Shown: positions 57,575 through 64,000 of the stretch, in pieces
Position numbering within the stretch: position 1 is the stretch's first letter
Layout of the letters: each line of letters opens with the position of its first letter
DNA from: Paractinoplanes rishiriensis
GTDB taxonomy: Bacteria > Actinomycetota > Actinomycetes > Mycobacteriales > Micromonosporaceae
Direction: 5' to 3'
Assembly (NCBI RefSeq): GCF_016862375.1
Contig: NZ_BOMV01000048.1
Location: 106,549 to 170,548 of the forward strand
DNA length: 64,000 nt
Notes under the pieces: model-generated
The model's input: only the letters and a program-made list of their open reading frames with translations
What the model was told of the DNA's origin: nothing
Database searches by the model: none
Translations under genes and position numbers: made by a program

Positions 57575-58219
57575 TTACCGGCGGCGGCGCAGGATCGTGG
57601 CGGCGATGGCCGCGATGCCCATGGCCGCGGCGGCGAGCACCGCGAACGGGAGCGGGCGGCGGGCCACGGTGGCCGGGTCGCCGTCGGTGAACTGGTGCTT
57701 GGCCCGATCGGCCGCCTCGGCGGCCGACTCGGCCACCCGCGACGCGGTCTCGGTGGTGGTCTGCTGCACCCCGGCTACCGTTGCGCGGTGCGTGGTGCCG
57801 GCCGCGGCTGCGGCGCGGTTGGCCTCGGCCGTCCTGGTGCCGGAGTCGGCGGCGGCCCGGTTGGCCTCGGCCGTGCGGGCGGTCGCCGCGTCCCTGATCT
57901 CGGCTGCCTTCTGCACGGCGGCGCCCTTGGCCGCGGCCGTCTTGCCGGCGGCGGCCTCCTTGACCTGGGCGGTCTTGTCGGCAGCGGCCTGCTTGACGTC
58001 GGCGGCCTTGTCCTTCACCTCGGCGGCCTTCTCCGCCGCGGCCTGCTTCACGTCCGCCGCTGCGTTCTGGACCTGGGTCTTCTTGGCCGTGGCGACCTGC
58101 TTGATCTGCGCCTTCACGTCGGTCTTGGCGGCCAGCGCGGCGGCCGTCTCCTGCAGCTCGGCCCGGGTTTCGGCGATCTCCGCCCGTACCTCGTCGGCGG
58201 TCCGGTTCTCGGCGCTCAT
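57575..58219 (-). CDS. DUF3618 protein
   Basis: A 214-residue protein. The N terminus (SAENRTADEVRAEIAETRAELQETAAALAAKTDVKAQ) is the DUF3618 motif. A long Ala/Lys-rich helical stretch with 11-residue-like repeats (KAAEVKDKAADVKQAAADKTAQVKEAAAG) resembles LEA or apolipoprotein repeats. A C-terminal membrane helix (PFAVLAAAAMGIAAIAATI) ends in RRRR. It is probably an envelope-associated stress protein lying along the inner membrane. Its ATG overlaps the Holin-X stop by 4 bp, a pairing common in actinobacteria. Confidence 0.88.
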   Translation of the reverse strand: MSAENRTADEVRAEIAETRAELQETAAALAAKTDVKAQIKQVATAKKTQVQNAAADVKQAAAEKAAEVKDKAADVKQAAADKTAQVKEAAAGKTAAAKGAAVQKAAEIRDAATARTAEANRAAADSGTRTAEANRAAAAAGTTHRATVAGVQQTTTETASRVAESAAEAADRAKHQFTDGDPATVARRPLPFAVLAAAAMGIAAIAATILRRRR

Positions 58220-58626
58220 GAGCGGCGTCCCTCCTTGATCGCGGCCTTGACCGCCTCCACGTCGCGCCGGCCGCTGGCCATCGCGTCCTTGGGCTCCGGC
58301 GGCAGCGCGCGCTGCACCTGGCTCTTGCCGATCAGCGCGGCGATGCCGGCCGCGGCGAACAGCACCACGGTCACCACCAGGGCCGCGACCCAGACCGGCA
58401 GCACCAGGGCCAGGGCTGCGCCGACGGTGACCAGGAGCGCGCCCAGGCCATACAGCGCCAGGACGCCGGCGCCACCGAGCAGTCCGGCCCCGGTGCCCGC
58501 GCGCTTGCCCTTCTCCACCATCTCCATCCGGGCCAGCGTCAGCTCGTCCCGTACGAGCGTCGAAACCTGCTCGCCCAGCTGCTTCACGAGTTCCGAAGTC
58601 GGTTGGTGCTCGGTGTGCGTAGTCAT
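58216..58626 (-). CDS. Actinobacterial Holin-X (phage holin superfamily III) protein
   Basis: A 136-residue membrane protein. The N terminus SELVKQLGEQVSTLVRDELTLARMEMVEKGKRAGTGAGLLGGAGVLALYG matches the Holin-X/DUF1469 family; two helices follow (ALLVTVGAALALVLP and VWVAALVVTVVLFAAAGIAALIG). Despite the name there is no phage nearby; the family accompanies DUF3618 in envelope stress operons. GGAGGG precedes the ATG at 58626 at good spacing. The gene is first in the pair. Confidence 0.88.
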   Translation of the reverse strand: MTTHTEHQPTSELVKQLGEQVSTLVRDELTLARMEMVEKGKRAGTGAGLLGGAGVLALYGLGALLVTVGAALALVLPVWVAALVVTVVLFAAAGIAALIGKSQVQRALPPEPKDAMASGRRDVEAVKAAIKEGRRS

Positions 58627-58686
58627 GCGTGCATCCCTCCTTCTGCCGATCCCTTTACCCGGCAAAACAGGAGGTAATCGACCCGA

Positions 58687-59277
58687 TTACTGGCCGATCT
58701 CGCTGACCTGGGAAAACGGACGATCATCCCACCAGGTCGCGTGAATGATGAAGCTGTGCCCGGTCTCGTTGAAGTAGACCGCCATGTTGTCCGGGGAGTC
58801 CTGGACCTTCTGCACCGCGTACCCGTCGGCGGGCGTCGCGGTGACCAACTCGACCACCCCGTCCGAGGTCATCCGGATCACCGCCTGCCCGCCCTCGACC
58901 TTGAAGGAGCGGACGAACGTGCGCAGGCCGTCCGCCGCGGTGGTGACCGTCCAGCCGTCCTCGGTGGTGGTCGGCGGCGTGGTGGCGCGGCCCGGCGCGG
59001 ACGTGGTCGCGGAGCCGGACGTCGGCGTGGGTGCGGTGGTGCGCGGCTTGCGAGAGGTCGGGGCGGTCGTCGGTCGCGACGGAGCGTCACCGGGGCCAGT
59101 CACGCTGGGCAACGGTGCCGGGAAGCTCGTCGCGTTCGCGGCCGGCAACTGGGCCAGCGCGGTGTCGGCCGGCTCGCTCGTGCGCAGCACCGGCAGGATC
59201 GCCACGCTGCCCAGCACGATGCTGGTCGCCGTGGCGGCGCACCAACCGGCGACGGGGGCCAACCGGAAACTTCCCAT
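58687..59277 (-). CDS. Membrane-anchored hypothetical protein
   Basis: A 196-residue protein with an N-terminal helix (LAPVAGWCAATATSIVLGSVAILPVL), a Pro/Thr-rich linker (TTAPTSRKPRTTAPTPTSG) and a folded C-terminal domain of about 95 residues (WTVTTAADGLRTFVRSFKVEGGQAVIRM...GYAVQKVQDSPDNMAVYFNETGHSFIIHATWWDD). No family is recognised; the domain looks like a small beta-sandwich facing the wall. It is divergent from the OmpR-type regulator at 59314 with only about 36 bp between, so that regulator may control it. Confidence 0.7.
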   Translation of the reverse strand: MGSFRLAPVAGWCAATATSIVLGSVAILPVLRTSEPADTALAQLPAANATSFPAPLPSVTGPGDAPSRPTTAPTSRKPRTTAPTPTSGSATTSAPGRATTPPTTTEDGWTVTTAADGLRTFVRSFKVEGGQAVIRMTSDGVVELVTATPADGYAVQKVQDSPDNMAVYFNETGHSFIIHATWWDDRPFSQVSEIGQ

Positions 59278-59313
59278 CTAGTTATCGTCTCACTTACACC
59301 TATGGTGTACGCC

Positions 59314-60000
59314 ATGGCGTTGATCCTGCTGGTCGAGGACGACCGCATCATCACGGCCGCCCTGTCCCGCGCCCTGACCGACGCCGGGCACGTGGTGCGG
59401 CCGGTGGGCCGGGCCGCCGACGCCCTCAAGATCGTTTCCGCGGAACGGCCCGATCTGGTGATCCTCGACCTGGGGCTGCCGGACATCGACGGCACCGACG
59501 CGCTGCGGATGATGCGCTCGGTCTCCGACGTACCGGTGATCGTGGCGACCGCCCGCCGCTCCGAGGCCGACATCATCAGCCTGCTCAGCGCCGGTGCCGA
59601 CGACTACGTGACCAAGCCGTTCTCCGGCGGGCACATCCTGGCCCGGATCAACGCGGTGCTGCGCCGGGCCCGCACCGCGCCCGAGCAGGCGCCCCAGGAG
59701 ATCACCGTCGGCGAGTTGGTGATCAACCCGCGGCAGCGCCGGGCCGAACTGGCCGGTCAGGCGCTCCAGCTGACCCGGCGCGAGTTCGACGTGCTGGCCT
59801 ACCTGGCCGAACGCGTCGGGCAGGTGATCAGCCGCCGGGAGCTGATGAACGAGGTGTGGAACCAGGCCCGGATCGGCGAGGAACAGACCATCGACGTGCA
59901 CATCTCCTGGTTACGGCGCAAGCTCGGCGAGACGGCCGCGCAGCCGCGGTTCTTGCACACCGTCCGCGGGGTCGGCGTCATGATGGTCGATCCCCAGTGA
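59314..60000 (+). CDS. OmpR-type response regulator
   Basis: A 228-residue regulator: receiver with VEDD, phospho-acceptor D52 in LVILDLGLPD, T in IVATARRSE and K in YVTKPFSGG, then a winged helix (ALQLTRREFDVLAYLAERVGQVISRRELMNEVWN...WLRRKLGETAAQPRFLHTVRGVGVMM). No ribosome binding site precedes either ATG 59314 or the upstream in-frame ATG 59302, so the mRNA may be leaderless. It is cotranscribed with the kinase at 60039. A set of 14-bp repeats spans the junction. Confidence 0.9.
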   Translation: MALILLVEDDRIITAALSRALTDAGHVVRPVGRAADALKIVSAERPDLVILDLGLPDIDGTDALRMMRSVSDVPVIVATARRSEADIISLLSAGADDYVTKPFSGGHILARINAVLRRARTAPEQAPQEITVGELVINPRQRRAELAGQALQLTRREFDVLAYLAERVGQVISRRELMNEVWNQARIGEEQTIDVHISWLRRKLGETAAQPRFLHTVRGVGVMMVDPQ

Positions 60001-60050
60001 GGTGGGCCCAGTGAGGTGGGACCAGTGAGGTGGGCCCAGTGAGGTGGGCG
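59995..60050 (+). repeat. Four tandem 14-bp repeats at the regulator-kinase junction
   Basis: CAGTGAGGTGGGCC occurs four times head to tail (59995-60008, 60009-60022, 60023-60036, 60037-60050); the second copy ends AC and the fourth CG. The first copy contains the TGA stop of the response regulator, and the last contains the likely GTG start of the kinase. Every copy carries GTGA and GAGGTGGG, which act as start codon and ribosome binding site. Confidence 0.9.
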
Positions 60051-61319
60051 CTCAATCGGCTGGCCCTCGCGATCACCTCGATGGTGGCGCTGGCGTTCCT
60101 GGTGCCGCTCACCCTGGCCACCCGGCAGATCGCGTACGACCGGGCGATCAGTGACGCGCGCCAGCAGGCCACCTCACTGGTGACCGTGCTGGGGGTGGAC
60201 GCCGATCCGACCCTGCTGACGAACGCGGTCGCCAGCACCACCGCGGGCAGTCGCGGCCGGCTCGCCGTGCACCTGCCCGATGTCGCCCCGATCGGCGTCT
60301 CGCACACCGTGGCCGGGCAGGTCGCCGGGGCCGCCCAGGATCGCAGGTCTGCGCTCGCGACCGTGCCGGACGGCGTCGCCTACCTCCAGCCGACCGTGCT
60401 CACCGACGGCCGGACCGTGGTGGTCGAGGTGTTCGTGCCGGACGCCGAGACGCGCCGCGGGGTGTGGCCGGCCTGGCTGGTGCTCGGCGGGCTCGCGATC
60501 GTGCTGGTGGCGGGCTCGACGCTGCTCGCCGACCGGCTCGGCAGCCAACTGGTCAAGGCCACCCGGCAGCTCGCCACCTCGACCCGGCGGCTGGGCGGCG
60601 GCGACCTGGCCACCCGGGTCGAGCCGGCCGGACCGCGCGAGCTGCGGGACGCCGCCGCCGCGTTCAACACCATGGCCGACGACCTGCGCAGCCTGCTCGA
60701 CAAGGAGCGGGAGCTGGCCGCCGATCTGTCCCACCGGCTGCGGACGCCGCTGACCGCGCTGCGGCTGGACGCCGAGGCGATGCCGCCCGGCCCGGTGGCC
60801 GACCGGATGCGCCAGGCCTGTGACCTGCTCGACGAGGAGCTCGAGGCGATCATCACGGGCGCCCGGCTGGGGGTGGAGGCGCGCGGCCGGGAACGCACCG
60901 ACCTGGTCGAGGTGCTCGCCGACCGGCTGGCGTTCTGGTCGGTGCTGGCCGAGGACCAGGAACGGCCCTGGCAGGTGGTCGGCGGCGAGGTGCCGGTCAT
61001 GCTGCCGCTGCCGCGCAGCGAGCTGATCCTGGTGGTCGACGCGATGCTCGGGAACGTCTTCTCGCACACCCCGGACGGGGTCGCGTTCCGGGTCACGGTC
61101 TCGCCGGACGGCCTGCTGGTGGACGACGCCGGACCGGGCATCGCCGACCCGGCCATGGCGGTGCGGCGCGGGGTGAGCGGGGCCGGCTCGACCGGGCTGG
61201 GCCTGGACATCGTGCGCCGGGCCGCCACCGAGTCCGGCGGCGAACTGGTGATCGAACGCAGCCCGCTGGGCGGCGCCCGGGTCGGCATCCTGTTCGCCGC
61301 CCGGTCCGCGGTTTCATGA
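60039..61319 (+). CDS. HAMP-domain sensor histidine kinase
   Basis: A 426-residue membrane kinase. Helix 1 (LALAITSMVALAFLVPLTLA), an outside sensor region of about 110 residues, helix 2 (GVWPAWLVLGGLAIVLVAGSTLLA) and HAMP (RLGSQLVKATRQLATSTRRLGGGD) precede HisKA (ADLSHRLRTPLTALRLD) and HATPase_c (GSTGLGLDIVRRAATESGG). The GTG at 60039 is favoured because GAGGTGGG of the preceding repeat lies 4-9 nt upstream; a GTG at 60030 is in frame too. The ATPase domain looks degenerate around the N box (DAMLGNVFSHTPDG) but keeps Asn and the G boxes. Confidence 0.9.
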   Translation: MRWALNRLALAITSMVALAFLVPLTLATRQIAYDRAISDARQQATSLVTVLGVDADPTLLTNAVASTTAGSRGRLAVHLPDVAPIGVSHTVAGQVAGAAQDRRSALATVPDGVAYLQPTVLTDGRTVVVEVFVPDAETRRGVWPAWLVLGGLAIVLVAGSTLLADRLGSQLVKATRQLATSTRRLGGGDLATRVEPAGPRELRDAAAAFNTMADDLRSLLDKERELAADLSHRLRTPLTALRLDAEAMPPGPVADRMRQACDLLDEELEAIITGARLGVEARGRERTDLVEVLADRLAFWSVLAEDQERPWQVVGGEVPVMLPLPRSELILVVDAMLGNVFSHTPDGVAFRVTVSPDGLLVDDAGPGIADPAMAVRRGVSGAGSTGLGLDIVRRAATESGGELVIERSPLGGARVGILFAARSAVS

Positions 61320-61406
61320 TCCCTTCCGGCTTCTTTAAGGAACCTTTATGGCTCCGCCCCATAGCGTGCTCGCCGTACCTGGCCCCGAAAGCTACGGAGA
61401 GCAGCC

Positions 61407-62171
61407 ATGCGCAGGAAGATCGCCTACCCCCTGGTCGCGCTCGGAATGACGGTCGGCTCCACGCTGACGGTGGCGTCGCCCGTGCTGGCGCACGGATACG
61501 TCTCGACGCCGCCGAGCAGGCAGGCGCTGTGTGCGGCCGGCACGGTCAAGGACTGCGGGCCGATCCAGTTCGAGCCGCAGAGTGTCGAGGCGCCGAAGGG
61601 TGCGAACCGCTGCGACGGCGGGGTGCAGCAGTGGTCGGTCCTGTCCGACGAGTCGCGTAACTGGCCGGCCCGGCCGGTGGGCTCCTCGGTCACGTTCACC
61701 TGGGTGCTGACGGCGCGGCATCGTACGGCCGACTTTGTGTATTTCGTCGGTGGTACGCAGGTGGCCCGGTTCGACGGCGGCAACGCCCAGCCGGATGCGG
61801 TCGTCACGCACACGGTCGACATGTCGAAGTTCCCGGGGCGGCGGACGGTGCTCGCGGTGTGGAACATCGGGGACACGATCAACGCCTTCTACAGCTGCGT
61901 GGACCTGAACGTCGGTGGAGGAGCCGGAGCTGCTCCGACAGCTGCTCCGACCACTGGCGCGCCTGCTCCCGCGCCGACTGCCACGAAACCGACCGCCGCA
62001 CCGACGTCCGCTCCGGCGAAGGCTTCGGGGACCTGGGCCGCGGGCACCTCCTACCGGACCGGGGACGAGGTGACCTTCAACGGGGTCCGTTACCAGTGCC
62101 GGCAGTCGCACACGTCGATCAACAGCTGGGAGCCGTCGATCTACACCCTCGCCCTCTGGCTGCCGCTGTGA
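61407..62171 (+). CDS. AA10 lytic polysaccharide monooxygenase with CBM5/12
   Basis: A 254-residue secreted copper enzyme that oxidatively cleaves chitin or cellulose. The signal peptide ends LA (residue 28), leaving H29 as the mature N terminus (HGYVSTPPSR). This His and H105 in WVLTARHRTADF form the copper histidine brace. AVWNIGDTINAFYSCVDLNV is the conserved C-terminal core. A Pro/Thr/Ala linker leads to a carbohydrate-binding module (WAAGTSYRTGDEVTFNGVRYQCRQSHTSINSWEP). GGAGAG precedes the ATG. Its stop overlaps the DUF305 start by 4 bp, and it follows the two-component pair by 87 nt. Confidence 0.92.
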   Translation: MRRKIAYPLVALGMTVGSTLTVASPVLAHGYVSTPPSRQALCAAGTVKDCGPIQFEPQSVEAPKGANRCDGGVQQWSVLSDESRNWPARPVGSSVTFTWVLTARHRTADFVYFVGGTQVARFDGGNAQPDAVVTHTVDMSKFPGRRTVLAVWNIGDTINAFYSCVDLNVGGGAGAAPTAAPTTGAPAPAPTATKPTAAPTSAPAKASGTWAAGTSYRTGDEVTFNGVRYQCRQSHTSINSWEPSIYTLALWLPL

Positions 62172-62770
62172 AGCGCCGGGTACTCCTCGCGCTGGCCGCA
62201 CCGCTGCTGCTGACCGCCTGCGGTACCGCGTCGCCACCCGCCGCCACGTCGTCCGGTGCCGGGAGCGCCGCGGTCAAGTCGGTGGCCGAGATCCAGGCCG
62301 GCGCCGAGTTCAACGACACCGACGTGATGTTCCTGCAGATGATGGTCCACCACCAGAAGCAGGGCCTGGAGATGACCGCGACGGCCGCCGAGCGGGCGAA
62401 GAGCCCGGAGCTCAAGGTGCTGGCCGAGGCGGTGCAGGCCACCGAGAAGGACGAACTGGCCATGATGCAGTCCTGGCTGAAACAGTGGAACAAGCCGGTG
62501 GACGTCGACACGAACACCAGCCTGCACGCCGACCACGGCGGCCTCCCCGGCACCGGCGCTGCCGAGATCAAAGCGCTCAGGACGGTCAAGGCGACCCAGT
62601 TCGACAGCGCCTTTCTCAACCTGTTCCTGGCCCACCAGCACAACGCGGTGGAGATGGCCCAGCAGGAGGTTGGCAAGGGCGCCAACCAGGCCGCGAAGGA
62701 CTTCGCCACCCGGGTCCGCGACTCGAGGCAGGGCGAGATCCAGCAGATGCTCAAACTGATGAACGGCTAG
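62168..62770 (+). CDS. DUF305 lipoprotein
   Basis: A 200-residue lipoprotein (signal RRVLLALAAPLLLTAC) with a four-helix DUF305 domain. The typical His/Met motifs are present twice: MFLQMMVHHQKQGLEM and LFLAHQHNAVEM, plus LHADHGGLPG between them. DUF305 proteins are ferritin-like, and some, such as cyanobacterial CopM, bind copper outside the membrane. Its GTG overlaps the stop of the copper-dependent LPMO gene by 4 bp, so the two are translationally coupled. Supplying or buffering copper for the LPMO is a reasonable inference. Confidence 0.88.
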   Translation: MKRRVLLALAAPLLLTACGTASPPAATSSGAGSAAVKSVAEIQAGAEFNDTDVMFLQMMVHHQKQGLEMTATAAERAKSPELKVLAEAVQATEKDELAMMQSWLKQWNKPVDVDTNTSLHADHGGLPGTGAAEIKALRTVKATQFDSAFLNLFLAHQHNAVEMAQQEVGKGANQAAKDFATRVRDSRQGEIQQMLKLMNG

Positions 62771-62791
62771 CCCGGTTCAGCTGCCAGCGGG

Positions 62792-62819
62792 CGGGCGGTC
62801 CTTCTCGGCCGTCCGCCCG
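62792..62819 (+). terminator. Probable terminator after the DUF305 gene
   Basis: CGGGCGG (62792-62798) pairs with CCGCCCG (62813-62819) about 20 nt after the DUF305 stop. The interior adds a partial CC/GG pairing. The stem is shorter than the other terminators in the window. Confidence 0.5.
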
Positions 62820-62897
62820 TTCCGGCATTCGGCCCCTTTTGTCGGCTTGCGCGGCGTAGGTTATGCCCGCAAATCACCGGATTCCAGGGGGCCTGCT

Positions 62898-64000
62898 GTG
62901 TTCCGTACCCTCGCATTGATCTTGACCTTGGGTCTTCCCGTGCCCGGTTGGGAGCACCCCGGCTATGACGCCGAGGACAGCTTCTACAATCCGGGCGAGT
63001 CGGCGATCAACACGGCCAGCATGCCGCACCTGACCAGGCGGTGGTCGGTGCAGTTGCGCCAGCACGAATCCTGCCCCGGCCCGTCCGCGCCGCTGGTCGC
63101 CACCGGCCGCGTGATCGCCACGGATGACCTGGGGATCAGCGCCTACCAGGCTCTGACCGGCAAGCTGGCGTGGCGCTACAACTGGCCGGACCCGCTGGAC
63201 TCGGACACTCCTTACCTCGGCGTCGCCGGCAACGTCGTGATCGCCGCCAACTCGGACTGCAACTCGGCGAGCGACCCGGACGGCACGCTCACGGCGCTCG
63301 ACCTGGCCACCGGCCGCCCGCGCTGGACCAAAGAGGTGGACATCCCCATCTACAGCGCGCTGGTCGACAAGAACCTGCTGGTCATCTCCGGCGAGTCGAT
63401 GTCGGACGAACTGGGCACCTTCGCCTACCGCGTGTCCGACGGCCAGGAGGTCTGGCGAAAGATGGGCTACCTGGCGTCGAGCGTCTCGGCGAACGGCCGC
63501 ATGCTGCTCAACAAGGGCAACTCCACGACCGCGGTCGCGGTTGCCGATGGTGCGGCGCTATGGACGAAGTCCCGCAAATGGCTGAGCCAGAGCGCCACCC
63601 CGGCCGCCGACCGTTTCCTGGTCACCGAGGGCATGGCTCTGCTGGCCGTCAACGCCGCCACCGGCGCGATCGCCTGGACGGCTCCGGGTAAGGCCGCTGA
63701 CTTGCTGGCCACCGACGGCCGTAGGGTTTACCGGGCTTCGGGCCGCACGATCGAGGCGGTGTCGGCGGCCAACGGGCGTCTGTTGTGGTCCCGCCAACAA
63801 CCCACCGAGCCTAATCAGCCGGTGCGGGCGGGCGGTCTGCTCTTCACGGGCGGCGCAGTCCTGAATCCCGTGACGGGGGCGATGGTCGCGGCCGGCACTC
63901 CGTTCGCCGGTAAGCAGGTAATCGCGGGCGGCCGCCTGTTCACGGTCAACGGCAGCACCCTATCCAGCCACGCGCCTAGGCAAACAATCGTGAGGCGGCT
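62898..64000 (+). CDS. PQQ-like beta-propeller protein (3' end outside window)
   Basis: The frame runs from GTG 62898 to the window edge, giving 367 residues without a stop. A short N-terminal hydrophobic stretch (MFRTLALILTLGLPVPGWEHPGYDAEDSFYN) suggests export. The rest shows repeated beta-propeller blades with the PQQ-repeat pattern ALTGKLAWRYNW, DLATGRPRWTKEV, RVSDGQEVWRK, NAATGAIAWTA and SAANGRLLWSR. Such proteins bind ligands or scaffold assemblies, or are dehydrogenases when PQQ is bound; no catalytic residues can be judged. GGGGG precedes the start loosely. It follows a probable terminator and so is likely its own unit. Confidence 0.8.
   Translation, partial: MFRTLALILTLGLPVPGWEHPGYDAEDSFYNPGESAINTASMPHLTRRWSVQLRQHESCPGPSAPLVATGRVIATDDLGISAYQALTGKLAWRYNWPDPLDSDTPYLGVAGNVVIAANSDCNSASDPDGTLTALDLATGRPRWTKEVDIPIYSALVDKNLLVISGESMSDELGTFAYRVSDGQEVWRKMGYLASSVSANGRMLLNKGNSTTAVAVADGAALWTKSRKWLSQSATPAADRFLVTEGMALLAVNAATGAIAWTAPGKAADLLATDGRRVYRASGRTIEAVSAANGRLLWSRQQPTEPNQPVRAGGLLFTGGAVLNPVTGAMVAAGTPFAGKQVIAGGRLFTVNGSTLSSHAPRQTIVRR

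Noticed and set aside
58216..58626. Prophage remnant suggested by the holin-family protein
   Set aside because: Holin-X proteins are common chromosomal envelope proteins in actinobacteria, and no other phage gene is present.

Overview
The window is very GC-rich, uses GTG starts freely, packs operons with 4-bp stop/start overlaps, and encodes AfsR/SARP-type regulators, FxsT/FxsB proteins, Holin-X/DUF3618 proteins, DUF2690, an AA10 polysaccharide monooxygenase and a CBM2 protein. Together these suggest a soil actinobacterium, most likely of the Micromonosporaceae (Actinoplanes-like). That assignment is inferred from gene content only. No rRNA, CRISPR array, insertion sequence or complete tRNA was seen.

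Layout. 0-8.2 kb: tail of a membrane protein, a cold-shock protein, a GAF/PAS histidine kinase, a MerR-type protein, a SufR-like regulator with a DUF3291 protein, a large AfsR-like STAND regulator and a secreted DUF2690 protein. 8.3-22.2 kb is an accessory island. It holds two FxsT-like NB-ARC/TPR proteins, a decayed copy of an fxsT 5' end, a small two-helix membrane protein and a compact RiPP-type operon on the minus strand: fxsT, then an FxsB-type radical SAM/SPASM enzyme, an HExxH peptide beta-hydroxylase-like protein and two paralogous short precursor-like peptides. Divergent from this operon is an LRR-ROC-COR-TIR protein. A tRNA 3' half without its 5' half (22.15 kb) marks the right side and looks like an attachment-site remnant.

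22.2-30.6 kb: a second AfsR-like regulator, a membrane-anchored alpha/beta hydrolase, an SRPBCC protein, a PfkB-family kinase, a secreted CBM2 plus metzincin-like protein, and a BenE-type transporter. 30.8-39.0 kb is a metal-transport region. A DUF4331 - TPR - NicO operon lies beside a CbiMNQO-type ECF transporter that carries a Nur-box-like palindrome upstream, pointing to nickel. A perfect 47-bp direct repeat lies between the two operons.

39.1-47.7 kb: a NarL-type two-component pair, a multi-pass membrane protein, and an OmpR-type two-component pair divergent from a lipoprotein/adaptor/ATPase/permease export operon. 47.7-55.1 kb: a coupled trio of giant coiled-coil AAA+ ATPase, flotillin-like SPFH protein and small membrane protein. 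55.3-64 kb: a split acyltransferase/SGNH pair, envelope-stress-type small proteins, a third two-component pair whose junction carries four 14-bp tandem repeats, an AA10 LPMO coupled to a DUF305 lipoprotein, and a truncated PQQ-like beta-propeller protein.

The most noteworthy system is the RiPP operon at 12.1-18.3 kb. FxsB-family enzymes form aromatic-to-Cbeta cyclophane links and the HExxH family hydroxylates peptide beta carbons. Here both enzymes are separate and translationally coupled, and they face two divergent candidate substrates, one ending in F-G-N-A-P rather than the canonical F-x-S-x-x.
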